Positions 1-6,763 of a stretch of 21,845 nt of DNA are shown here, piece after piece. Origin of the DNA: Dongia_B sp035539215 (lineage in GTDB: Bacteria > Pseudomonadota > Alphaproteobacteria > Dongiales > Dongiaceae). The position numbers and the translations under genes were made by a program. Numbering within the stretch: position 1 is the first letter of the stretch; every line of letters starts with the position of its first letter. Below the pieces are notes generated by a model. That model saw only the letters and a list, made by a program, of their open reading frames with translations. It searched no databases and was not told where the DNA came from. The stretch lies in NCBI GenBank assembly GCA_035539215.1, contig DATLIX010000158.1, positions 1 to 21,845 of the forward strand, read 5' to 3'.

Positions 1-232
1 CATCGACGCGTTGCAGCTCTTCTACCACGTCGCCAATATCGGCGATGCACGCAGCCTGGCGATCCATCCCGCCAGCACCACGCATTCGCAATTGACGGTG
101 GATGAGCAGGTGGCCACGGGCGTCAGCCCCGGCTATGTCCGCCTGTCCGTCGGGCTCGAGCATATCGACGACATTCTCGGCGATCTTACCCAGGCTTTGG
201 CGGCCTCCGAAGCGGCGAAAGCCGCGGAATAA
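1..232 (+). CDS. metY: O-acetylhomoserine sulfhydrylase (Cys/Met metabolism PLP enzyme), C-terminal fragment
   Basis: This is the last ~76 codons of a gene that begins before the window; the readable frame starts at base 2 and ends with TAA at 230-232. The segment NIGDARSLAIHPASTTH followed by QLTVDEQ and VRLSVGLEHIDDI is the hallmark C-terminus of the Cys/Met-metabolism PLP family, in particular O-acetylhomoserine sulfhydrylase (MetY), which makes homocysteine from O-acetylhomoserine and sulfide in the cytoplasm. The Arg in VRLSVGLE is the residue that holds the substrate carboxylate in this family. The PLP lysine lies outside the window. A methionine gamma-lyase or O-succinylhomoserine sulfhydrylase would look similar here, but the STTH and LTVDEQ wording fits MetY best. 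A strong hairpin follows at 285-311. Confidence 0.85.
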   Translation, partial: IDALQLFYHVANIGDARSLAIHPASTTHSQLTVDEQVATGVSPGYVRLSVGLEHIDDILGDLTQALAASEAAKAAE

Positions 233-284
233 TCCTGCTAAAGCGGCTCGGGCGCAGCACCCGGCCGTCTTTGCTGCGACAAAA

Positions 285-311
285 GGCCCGTCCCGCCCGG
301 CGGGATGGGCC
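285..311 (+). terminator. Rho-independent-like hairpin after metY
   Basis: GGCCCGTCCCG (285-295) pairs with CGGGATGGGCC (301-311) through 11 base pairs, one of them G-U, around a 5-base loop. The plus-strand tail is only weakly T-rich (GTCTTG); the minus-strand side has a TTTT run. Position 53 bases after the metY stop supports a transcription stop before the hemB leader. Confidence 0.6.
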
Positions 312-453
312 GTCTTGCCCTCTGGCAACTTCCCGATCCTGCCGATACGATGCGCCTCATTCGCGCCAACCTTGCCGCGCGGTCCGTTGCTGCCCGGTAT
401 CCGTCGTCCGGGCGGACGTGCGGCGGCTGCCATCTTGCAGATCGGGGTCCATC

Positions 454-1539
454 ATGCGTAACGCTCGGAAGGGTCATAAAGCCAGTTTGAAGGAGAATAC
501 CGGCGTCAGCGGTCATTCGGTGAGTCTGTCCGAGGCGCCGACCCAGCCGATCGGCCAGTTTCCCCGCATCCGCCTCCGGCGTAACCGGGCGGTCGAGTGG
601 TCGCGGTGCATGGTGGCGGAAAATCGCCTGGGCCCGCAAGACTTCATCCTGCCGGTCTTCGTCAAGGAAGGCGGCGCCAAGCGCGAGGCCGTCGCGGCGA
701 TGCCGGGCGTCTACCGCCATACCATTCCCTCGCTGATCGATCTGGCGATCAAAGCGGTCGAACTCGGCATTCCGGCGCTCGCCCTCTTCCCCGTCGTGCC
801 GGGCGATCGCAAATCCCCTTTGGCCGAGGAAGCCTACCGCGCCGACAACCTGTGCAACCGCGCCGTCGCAGCCTTGAAAAAGGCGGTGCCGGAGCTTGGC
901 CTGATCTGCGACGTGGCACTGGACCCCTATACCGATCACGGCCATGACGGCCTGATGGAGGACGGCGTCATCGTCAATGACGAGACCGTAGAGGTTCTGA
1001 TCCGTCAGGCCCTGGCCCAGGCCGATGCCGGTGTCGATATCGTCGCCCCCTCCGATATGATGGACGGGCGCATCGGCCGCATCCGCGATGCCCTGGACGC
1101 CGCGGGCCATCAGGATGTCCGCATCATGTCTTATGCGGCCAAATATGCTTCGGGTTTCTATGGGCCGTTCCGCGAAGCGGTCGGCTCCAAATCGGCGCTC
1201 GGCAAAGGCGACAAGCGCACCTATCAGATGGACCCGGCCAATGGCGACGAAGCGCTGCGCGAATGCGCCCTCGATGTCGCCGAAGGCGCCGACATGCTGA
1301 TGGTCAAGCCCGGCCTGCCCTATCTCGACATCCTGCATCGCGTGAAGCAGGAATTCCGCATGCCCGTCTTCGCCTATCAGGTGAGCGGCGAATATTCCAT
1401 GGTCAAGGCCGCCGCGGCCAATGGCTGGCTCGACAATAACCGTGTCGTGCTGGAAAGCCTGATGTGCTTCAAGCGCGCCGGCGCCGACGGCATCCTGACC
1501 TATTCGGCCATCGAAGCGGCGGAACTGCTGCGCGAATAA
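454..1539 (+). CDS. hemB: Delta-aminolevulinic acid dehydratase (porphobilinogen synthase)
   Basis: HemB condenses two 5-aminolevulinate molecules to porphobilinogen, the second common step of haem synthesis, in the cytoplasm. With the ATG at 454 the protein has 361 residues. The two active-site lysines are visible: K230 in SYAAKYASGFYGPF and K285 in MLMVKPGLPYLDI (the Schiff-base lysine). The metal loop DVALDPYTDHGHDG (153-166) has Ala/Asp/Asp where zinc enzymes have three cysteines, so this is the magnesium-dependent, zinc-free type known from Bradyrhizobium. The start is uncertain: family members begin close to FPRIRLRRN, so GTG at 520 (339 residues) is a fair alternative. Only a weak GGGG precedes 454, and the clear AGGAG at 490-494 has no start codon at a useful distance. 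The gene appears monocistronic between hairpins at 285-311 and 1562-1592. Confidence 0.95.
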   Translation: MRNARKGHKASLKENTGVSGHSVSLSEAPTQPIGQFPRIRLRRNRAVEWSRCMVAENRLGPQDFILPVFVKEGGAKREAVAAMPGVYRHTIPSLIDLAIKAVELGIPALALFPVVPGDRKSPLAEEAYRADNLCNRAVAALKKAVPELGLICDVALDPYTDHGHDGLMEDGVIVNDETVEVLIRQALAQADAGVDIVAPSDMMDGRIGRIRDALDAAGHQDVRIMSYAAKYASGFYGPFREAVGSKSALGKGDKRTYQMDPANGDEALRECALDVAEGADMLMVKPGLPYLDILHRVKQEFRMPVFAYQVSGEYSMVKAAAANGWLDNNRVVLESLMCFKRAGADGILTYSAIEAAELLRE

Positions 1540-1561
1540 CCACGCTCCATCATTTTGGAGA

Positions 1562-1592
1562 GAGCCGGATTCCACCGCACGGCATCCGGCTC
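1562..1592. terminator. Inverted repeat between convergent hemB and hydrolase genes
   Basis: GAGCCGGAT (1562-1570) and ATCCGGCTC (1584-1592) form a perfect 9-base-pair stem with a 13-base loop in the 57-base gap between two convergent genes. It has no good T-tract on either side, so it is at best a weak bidirectional terminator or an RNA-stabilising hairpin. Confidence 0.45.
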
Positions 1593-1596
1593 ATAT

Positions 1597-2574
1597 CTAG
1601 CCTCGCGCCGCAAACTCGAGAAACCGCGCGATCGCCAGGTCATGCCACGGCCGATCCAGGCCAATGCCATGGAAGCCGACATGACCGCCGGATCGCGGCA
1701 GCAGCAAACGCAGCCGGCGATTGCTCGCGGGATCGATGTCGCGATAGATATGCCCCGGAATCCAGGGATCGTTCGCGGCATGGATGAGGAGCGTCGGCCG
1801 CCTGATGGCCGGCAGCAGCGGCTTCGCTGAGGATTGCCGATAATAGTCGGCCGCATCGGCAAAACCGTTCGCCGGCGCCACCACCTGATTATCGAAATCG
1901 ACGATGCGGTCGATGCCGGATGGGCAAGGCCGCTCGACCTTCATCTCCTTGAGCAGGAAATCATGATAGCGGCGGTTCCGCTTCCTGCCGATCTGGCGCT
2001 GCGTGGCGGCGAGATCGATGGGAGCCGAGACGCTGACGGCGGCCATGACCGGCGCGAGCTGGCCCCGTTCCGCCAGGTACTTCAGGACCACGTTGCCGCC
2101 CAGCGAGAAACCGACCAAAGCGATGCCGTTGCCTGCCAGCCGGCCATCGAGCTGCCCGATCACCTGATGCAGATCGTCACTGCGGCCGGCATGATAGAAT
2201 CCCCGCGTCAGGCCCCGGCTCGGCCCGGCGCCGCGCAGATTCAGTCGCAGGACCGGATAACCGGCCCGCAACAGATGCATCGCGCTGACTCGGATATAGC
2301 TGCTGTCCATGCTGCCGGTCAGGCCGTGGACAAGAATCACCAGCGGCAGCGGACGGCCGCCTTCCGCCGGCTGATGCCATTCGGCGAGCAGGCGGTCACC
2401 CGTGCCGTCGGCCGTGTCGAAAGCGATCGGCTGGCCAGGCCATGCCGTCAATGACGCCCGCGGCGGCCGCAAGACATTGCGCAGCGTCTGCAGATCGCCG
2501 CCGAACCAGGGGAATTTCGGAAAGAAACCGGGCAACTGCCCGAAAAGGCCGTTCAGGCCGTCTTGGTCAACCAT
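1597..2574 (-). CDS. YheT-family alpha/beta hydrolase
   Basis: A 325-residue alpha/beta-fold hydrolase of the YheT/COG0429 family (putative esterases, exact substrate unknown). Seen: the oxyanion-hole segment VHGLTGS (~82-88), the family's LRLNLRGAGPSRG (~109-121), the nucleophile elbow GFSLGGN with Ser157, an Asp candidate in HAANDPWIP, and the catalytic His in SGGHVGF near the C-terminus. Length and the N-terminal PWFGGDLQT segment match the family, whose members start with a region describing the 'GGDLQT' motif. The ATG at 2574 lies 22 bases inside the upstream hydrolase gene and has no recognisable Shine-Dalgarno, so translation is probably coupled. It is the last gene of the minus-strand decarboxylase-hydrolase-hydrolase unit. 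No signal peptide is visible, so it should be cytoplasmic. Confidence 0.85.
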   Translation of the reverse strand: MVDQDGLNGLFGQLPGFFPKFPWFGGDLQTLRNVLRPPRASLTAWPGQPIAFDTADGTGDRLLAEWHQPAEGGRPLPLVILVHGLTGSMDSSYIRVSAMHLLRAGYPVLRLNLRGAGPSRGLTRGFYHAGRSDDLHQVIGQLDGRLAGNGIALVGFSLGGNVVLKYLAERGQLAPVMAAVSVSAPIDLAATQRQIGRKRNRRYHDFLLKEMKVERPCPSGIDRIVDFDNQVVAPANGFADAADYYRQSSAKPLLPAIRRPTLLIHAANDPWIPGHIYRDIDPASNRRLRLLLPRSGGHVGFHGIGLDRPWHDLAIARFLEFAARG

Positions 2575-3440
2575 GCGGTGACGATATCGACCTGCTCGCG
2601 CGTCATCAAGGCTGGCGCATGCCCCACTCCCGCGAATGTGATCAATTCGCTCTTGGGACCGCGCTCGGTCATGCTCTGCGCGGTCTCAGCGGCGAGGATG
2701 TCTGACTCCGCGCCGCGGAGAATCAAGACCGGGCAGCTGATGCGGTCCCACAGCGCCCAGAGATCGACATCGGCGATGCCACGTTTGACGTTCTCGACGA
2801 TGGCCGGATCATAGGCGAGGCCGAGATTGCCGTCGTCGAGCGGTCGCTGGCTATGGCGCGCCATGTGCTGCCACTGCGCATCCGTCAGCGGGCCAAAAGG
2901 CGCGTGAATCTTACGCAGGTGCTTTTCCAGCGCGTCGGTCGAAGGAAAGCGATAGTCAAGACCGACATAGTCGGCGATGCGCTGCAGGGAAGCCTTGCTG
3001 ATAACCGGCCCGATATCGTTCAGCACCAGGCGGCGGATCGGGCTTTTCGGCAAGGCCGCCAGCGCCATGCCGATCAAGCCGCCCATTGACGTGCCGACCC
3101 AGTCGACCGTTTCGACATCGAGCCGCGCGATCAGCGCCGTCATATCCGCCAGATATTGCGGAGTACCGTAAGCATTGGGATCGCTAAGCCAGTCACTGCG
3201 GCCGCGCCCCACGACATCGGGACAGATCACCCGCGTAACGGGCGACGGATTGCTGACCAGCGTGCCGGCGAAAAAATCGAAGTCGCGGCTGTTGCGGGTC
3301 AGGCCATGCACGCAGATGACCGTCCTGCCGCTGATCTCCCCCGCAGCGGCCTCGGCGAGACGCCAGTCGAGATAGTTCACGCGGTGAAAGCCCTGCGGGT
3401 CGAGGCCGAGAAACTGCGTCTGTTGCGGTTCGATTGTCAT
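2553..3440 (-). CDS. Alpha/beta-fold hydrolase
   Basis: A 295-residue alpha/beta hydrolase, unrelated in detail to the YheT-type protein downstream. Seen: the oxyanion segment CVHGLTRNSRDFD (~43-55), CPDVVGRGRSDW (~73-84), the nucleophile elbow GTSMGG with Ser118, an Asp candidate in LRGAESDIL, and the catalytic His in GVGHAPAL near the end. Substrate cannot be told from sequence; relatives include esterases and lactone or epoxide-type hydrolases. I chose ATG at 3440; an in-frame TTG at 3470 would overlap the decarboxylase stop by four bases (TTGA) but has no ribosome binding site. The 3' end overlaps the next gene by 22 bases, so the three minus-strand genes form one transcription unit. A link of this enzyme to polyamine metabolism is only suggested by position. 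Confidence 0.85.
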   Translation of the reverse strand: MTIEPQQTQFLGLDPQGFHRVNYLDWRLAEAAAGEISGRTVICVHGLTRNSRDFDFFAGTLVSNPSPVTRVICPDVVGRGRSDWLSDPNAYGTPQYLADMTALIARLDVETVDWVGTSMGGLIGMALAALPKSPIRRLVLNDIGPVISKASLQRIADYVGLDYRFPSTDALEKHLRKIHAPFGPLTDAQWQHMARHSQRPLDDGNLGLAYDPAIVENVKRGIADVDLWALWDRISCPVLILRGAESDILAAETAQSMTERGPKSELITFAGVGHAPALMTREQVDIVTAWLTKTA

Positions 3441-3466
3441 GTCTTCAGCCTGCCTTGCAACCGGGT

Positions 3467-4618
3467 TCAACGCTTCATCGAGAGAGGCTCGTCATGCACG
3501 GTCACCAGCGTTTCCGGATGGAAGCCGTTGAAATGTGTCGCCAGCGCATAGGAATAGGCGCCGACGCGGTCGATCTCGATCCAGTCGCCCTCCTCCGCAT
3601 CGGCCGGCAAGGCGAAGGTCGACGGCAGGACATCGAGGGAATCGCAGGTCGGGCCGTTGAGGACGAAGTCCCGAATCTCGCTAGCCGGTTCGCCCTTCAG
3701 GCGAATGAGGCGTGCCGGCAGGCGGATACCGGCATCGACCATTTCCGACAGCGAGCCATAGATGCCGTCATTGATGTAGAGCTGGTCATTCTTGCGCAGC
3801 TGGACCTGGACGACAAGGGAAACGGCATGCGCGACCAAAGCGCGTCCCGGCTCACACATCAGGACACAGTCGCGGCGCAAACCGAGGTCCTTGACGCCTT
3901 CCTCGATCTCCCGAATGAAATCTTCCAGCGGCGGCATATTGGTGCCGATATATTCGGCCGGAAAACCGCCGCCGACATCCAAACCGGAGATGTCGACCTT
4001 GGCCTTCTCGATCACCTCGCCGACCAGTTTCAGCGCCTCGCGATAGGCGCCCGGCACCAGACATTGCGAGCCGACATGGAAGGCGATACCCACCTGGCAA
4101 CCGCGCGATCTCGCCTCCCGCAGCATACTGGCGGCATCGTCGACATCGGCGCCGAATTTCGCCGCCAGGTGATAGAGCGTTCCTTCGACCGGCGGTGTTT
4201 TGATGCGGACGAAAATCGTGACACCTTCGCCGCCATCGGTTTCGTCCAGGATCTTTTCCAGCTCCCGCGGATGATCGATCACATAGCTGTCGACGTTGTA
4301 GACGCGCGAGGCCGTGCCGATGACGGCGCGGGTCTTGACCGGATGCATGAAGTAGCAGCCGGCATCGGGAAAGCTCTCCCGCACCTGGGCGATCTCCGGC
4401 AGCGAAGCCGTATCGAAATGGCGGATGCCGGCGCGGTACAATGCCCTGACGATTTCCGGATGCGGATTGCATTTGATGGCATAGAGCACCCGTCCGGGAA
4501 ACTGGCTGACAAAGCGCCTGGCGCTCTCGGCAATGATCTTGGGCCGCAGGCAATACACAGGATAGCTCGGCGTCAGGGCCTCGACCATGTCGCGGACGGT
4601 GGCAAATTCCTTGGCCAT
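3467..4618 (-). CDS. odc: Ornithine (lysine/ornithine) decarboxylase, fold III PLP type
   Basis: This cytoplasmic enzyme removes CO2 from ornithine to give putrescine. The 383-residue protein has the alanine-racemase-fold layout: PLP lysine K49 in YAIKCNPHP, HVGSQ (181-185), GGGFP (216-220), CEPGR for phosphate binding (255-259), then GPTCDSLDV with the active-site Cys325 and Asp326 donated across the dimer, and GAYSYA (353-358). The short length and wording fit the alphaproteobacterial ornithine decarboxylases rather than the large fold-I SpeC/SpeF enzymes of enterics. Use of lysine as a second substrate cannot be excluded. The start is firm: GGAGG at 4628-4632 lies 9 bases upstream of ATG. 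A hairpin sits just before that site (4637-4665). The gene leads an overlapping unit with two hydrolases. Confidence 0.92.
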   Translation of the reverse strand: MAKEFATVRDMVEALTPSYPVYCLRPKIIAESARRFVSQFPGRVLYAIKCNPHPEIVRALYRAGIRHFDTASLPEIAQVRESFPDAGCYFMHPVKTRAVIGTASRVYNVDSYVIDHPRELEKILDETDGGEGVTIFVRIKTPPVEGTLYHLAAKFGADVDDAASMLREARSRGCQVGIAFHVGSQCLVPGAYREALKLVGEVIEKAKVDISGLDVGGGFPAEYIGTNMPPLEDFIREIEEGVKDLGLRRDCVLMCEPGRALVAHAVSLVVQVQLRKNDQLYINDGIYGSLSEMVDAGIRLPARLIRLKGEPASEIRDFVLNGPTCDSLDVLPSTFALPADAEEGDWIEIDRVGAYSYALATHFNGFHPETLVTVHDEPLSMKR

Positions 4619-4627
4619 AGAGCTGGA

Positions 4628-4740
4628 CCTCCGTTTTCGCGACGGGACGATGCGACCGATCGCGAGACAAGAACACCGGTAAACGGCGGACGAGCTGCAC
4701 CTTCTGCTTGGCTTTTAGCGGATCGGGGAAATCTTGTCAC
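4628..4740 (-). ncRNA. Candidate structured 5' leader of the ornithine decarboxylase mRNA (speF-leader-like)
   Basis: On the minus strand, TCGCGA(T)CGG (4665-4656) pairs with CCGTCGCGA (4645-4637): nine base pairs with one bulged T and a 10-base loop, ending four bases before the GGAGG ribosome binding site (4632-4628). Further upstream is the segment GCCAAGCAGAAGGTGCAGCT. Established knowledge: a conserved RNA called the speF leader precedes ornithine decarboxylase genes in alphaproteobacteria. Gene, taxon and position match, but I cannot confirm the covariance consensus from memory, and the 5' end given here is arbitrary. Confidence 0.45.
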
Positions 4741-4886
4741 CCCATGGCGGGGATTGGAAACGTCCGCCGGACAATCTCCCCGCCGAGGCCTTCATAGGGC
4801 TGTCATTTCGCGATGCCGCCGGCGACCTGACTATCCCGCCAGCGCCGCGATTGCCATTTCAGGGAGGGCCGGACTATGCTCGTCGG

Positions 4887-5555
4887 ATGCAACACGATCG
4901 CGATACCCATTCACATACCGAGGACCACGATCACGCAGGTCCGGGCGAGCCGCTGTCTCCCATTGCGCTGCGCGTACGCGCCCTGGAGACGATCCTGACC
5001 GAAAAAGGCTATGTCGACCCGGCGGCGATCGACGTCATTGTCGAGACCTATGAGATCCGGGTCGGTCCGCGCAACGGCGCGCGGGTGGTCGCCAAGGCCT
5101 GGAGCGATCCGGCCTATCTCCAACGGCTGCGCGACAATGCCACTGCGGCGATTGCCGAACTCGGTTTCACCGGTCGCCAGGGCGAGCATATGATGGTGGT
5201 CGAGAACACCCCGCATCTGCACAACCTGGTCGTCTGTACGCTGTGCTCCTGCTACCCCTGGTCGGTGCTGGGCCTGCCGCCGGTCTGGTATAAATCGGCG
5301 CCGTTCCGCTCCAAAGCTGTCATCGATCCGCGCGGCGTACTCGCTGATTTCGGCGTCACGCTTCCGCCCGAAACGGCAATCCGCGTCTGGGATTCGACCG
5401 CTGAATTGCGCTACCTCGTGCTGCCCCTGCGGCCCGCCGGAACTGAAGGATGGAGCGAAGCGCAATTGGCCGAGCTGGTGACCCGCGATTCCATGATCGG
5501 CACCGGCCTCGCCGTGATATCCGGCACGCGGCAGCATGAAGGCGCTTCGGCATGA
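4887..5555 (+). CDS. nthA: Nitrile hydratase subunit alpha, cobalt type
   Basis: Nitrile hydratase adds water to nitriles to form amides; it is a cytoplasmic alpha/beta enzyme. The 222-residue alpha subunit carries the metal claw CTLCSC at 117-122. Thr in the second position is the cobalt-type signature (iron enzymes have Ser), and two of these cysteines become oxidised in the mature family enzymes. The N-terminus MQHDRDTHSHTEDHDH is rich in His and Asp, possibly a metal-handling tail. The ATG at 4887 is the only sensible in-frame start near the conserved region. Oddly, the strong site GGGAGG (4862-4867) is 19 bases upstream of it and instead is ideally spaced for an out-of-frame ATG at 4876. 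The stop overlaps the beta-subunit start by four bases (ATGA). Confidence 0.95.
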   Translation: MQHDRDTHSHTEDHDHAGPGEPLSPIALRVRALETILTEKGYVDPAAIDVIVETYEIRVGPRNGARVVAKAWSDPAYLQRLRDNATAAIAELGFTGRQGEHMMVVENTPHLHNLVVCTLCSCYPWSVLGLPPVWYKSAPFRSKAVIDPRGVLADFGVTLPPETAIRVWDSTAELRYLVLPLRPAGTEGWSEAQLAELVTRDSMIGTGLAVISGTRQHEGASA

Positions 5556-6214
5556 ACGGCGCTCAGGATCTCGGCGGCATGATGGGTTTTGGGCCGGTAC
5601 AGCCGGAGCCCAATGAGCCGCTTTTCCATGCTGCGTGGGAAAAGCGCGCGCTGGGCCTGTCGCTCTGCTGCGGCGCGCTGGGCGAATGGAATATCGATAT
5701 CAGCCGCCATGCCCGCGAAACCCTGCATCCAGCGGACTATCTGTCTTCCAGTTATTACGAAATCTGGACCAAGGGCCTCACCAAGCTGCTGCAGGCCCGT
5801 CAGTTGATCTCGGAAGCTGAGCTGATGGCCGGTCATAGCCAGCAGCCGGGGCGGGCAACCAACCGTCCGCCGCTGAAGCCGGCCGATGTTGAAGCGGCAT
5901 TGAAGCGCGGCGGTCCCTGCAACCGCCCCCTGGCCCGTCCCGCCGCTTTCGCCGTCGGTGATCGGATCCGCACGAAAAACATCAATCCCATCGGCCACAC
6001 CCGGCTGCCCCGCTATGCACGAGACAAGATCGGCAAGATCGAACGGGTCCAGGGCAGCTTCGTCTTTCCCGATACCAATGCGCATGGCGCCGGCGAAAAT
6101 CCCCAATGGGTCTATAGCGTCGTCTTCGACGGCCGCGTGTTATGGGGCAGCGATGCAGACCCATCACTGACGGTGGCCGTGGATTGCTGGGAGCCCTATC
6201 TTGAGCGCGCCTGA
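5552..6214 (+). CDS. nthB: Nitrile hydratase subunit beta
   Basis: This 220-residue partner of the alpha subunit completes the alpha/beta nitrile hydratase. It opens with MNGAQDLGGMMGFGPVQPE, the typical beta N-terminus, followed by a helical half (FHAAWEKRALGL, RHARETLHPADYLSSSYYE) and a C-terminal SH3-like barrel from about residue 125 (FAVGDRIRTKNINPIGHTRLP, YARDKIGKIERVQGSF, WEPYLE). Family knowledge places arginines of the beta chain in contact with the oxidised claw cysteines; the conserved ones would be R52 in SRHARE and the RYARDKIG arginine. The ATGA overlap with the alpha gene and a 14-base overlap with the activator indicate one operon in the order alpha-beta-activator, as in Pseudomonas-type clusters rather than the beta-alpha order of Rhodococcus J1. 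Confidence 0.95.
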   Translation: MNGAQDLGGMMGFGPVQPEPNEPLFHAAWEKRALGLSLCCGALGEWNIDISRHARETLHPADYLSSSYYEIWTKGLTKLLQARQLISEAELMAGHSQQPGRATNRPPLKPADVEAALKRGGPCNRPLARPAAFAVGDRIRTKNINPIGHTRLPRYARDKIGKIERVQGSFVFPDTNAHGAGENPQWVYSVVFDGRVLWGSDADPSLTVAVDCWEPYLERA

Positions 6215-6617
6215 ACGCTTGAACGATGACGACACAGGTGCCGTGGCGCGCAGCCTATTGCAGGCATTGCCAGCCATCCCGCAGGACGAAAGCGGTCCGG
6301 TCTTCGCCGAACCCTGGCAGGCGCAGGCCTTCGCCATGACGATTGCGCTTTACGAGCGCGGCCTCTTCACCTGGCCGGAATGGGCGGCAGCGCTGTCGCA
6401 TGCCATCAAAACGGCGCAGCTGGCCGGCGACCGTGATCTCGGCGATACCTATTATCAGCATTGGCTGACCGCCTTGGAGGCACTGATCGTCGAGAAAGGC
6501 ATCAGTTCGACGGCGGCGCTGCATGACTGCGCCGAAGCCTGGGATCGGGCGGCGCGCGCGACGCCGCATGGACGCCCGATCGATCTCGGCAACGATCCGT
6601 TGCAGGATCGGCGATAG
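6201..6617 (+). CDS. Nitrile hydratase activator / accessory protein (P14K-like)
   Basis: A 138-residue protein related to the N-terminal half of nitrile hydratase beta: PVFAEPWQAQAFAMTIALYERGLFTWPEWAAAL, then LGDTYYQHWLTALEALIVEKG. This is the pattern of P14K/NhlE-type activators, which load cobalt into the alpha subunit and exchange it into the alpha-beta enzyme. The start is not firm: TTG at 6201 overlaps the beta stop by 14 bases and another in-frame TTG lies at 6219; there is no in-frame ATG near the start. The His/Asp-poor C-terminus GNDPLQDRR ends at TAG 6615-6617. No cobalt permease, amidase or aldoxime dehydratase gene is adjacent. Confidence 0.88.
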   Translation: MSAPERLNDDDTGAVARSLLQALPAIPQDESGPVFAEPWQAQAFAMTIALYERGLFTWPEWAAALSHAIKTAQLAGDRDLGDTYYQHWLTALEALIVEKGISSTAALHDCAEAWDRAARATPHGRPIDLGNDPLQDRR

Positions 6618-6619
6618 AA

Positions 6620-6754
6620 ATGCTCAGGCACGATGCTGCCGCAGACATGGCAGGGAACCAAAGACTGGCGACATCGTTCGCACCACTTGCCGGGCGTCTG
6701 ATGATCGATTGCACGTGCTTGCCGGCAGCTCCCCTTTGCAAGATGCTGCGGTGA
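6620..6754 (+). CDS. Possible 44-residue small ORF, unknown function
   Basis: ATG at 6620 opens two bases after the activator stop, and TGA at 6752-6754 closes six bases before the next gene's GTG. The 44-residue product has the motif DCTCLPAAPLC near its end and resembles nothing I recognise. The only upstream ribosome-binding candidate is a weak AGGA 12 bases away. Exact filling of the gap between two same-strand genes is suggestive, but the ORF could be chance. The opposite strand of the same stretch reads as two CxxC pairs, also possibly chance. Confidence 0.22.
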   Translation: MLRHDAAADMAGNQRLATSFAPLAGRLMIDCTCLPAAPLCKMLR

Positions 6755-6763
6755 TGCACCGTG

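Noticed and set aside
238..1575. Minus-strand open frame of 445 codons opposite hemB
   Set aside because: Antisense shadow; Asp/Gly/His/Arg-rich composition typical of reverse-complement reading, no domain.
4734..4886. Longer start (TTG 4734) for nitrile hydratase alpha
   Set aside because: It adds 51 residues not seen in the family and lacks a ribosome site; ATG 4887 gives the expected length.
3434..5053. Plus-strand open frame of 539 codons opposite the decarboxylase
   Set aside because: It is antisense to a clear decarboxylase, has no recognisable domain, and is explained by GC-rich codon bias opening the complementary frame.
6640..6700. Minus-strand zinc-knuckle-like reading with CxxC-x6-CxxC
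   Set aside because: No ATG or GTG start upstream in frame and it runs into antisense of the activator gene; kept only as a note within a finding.
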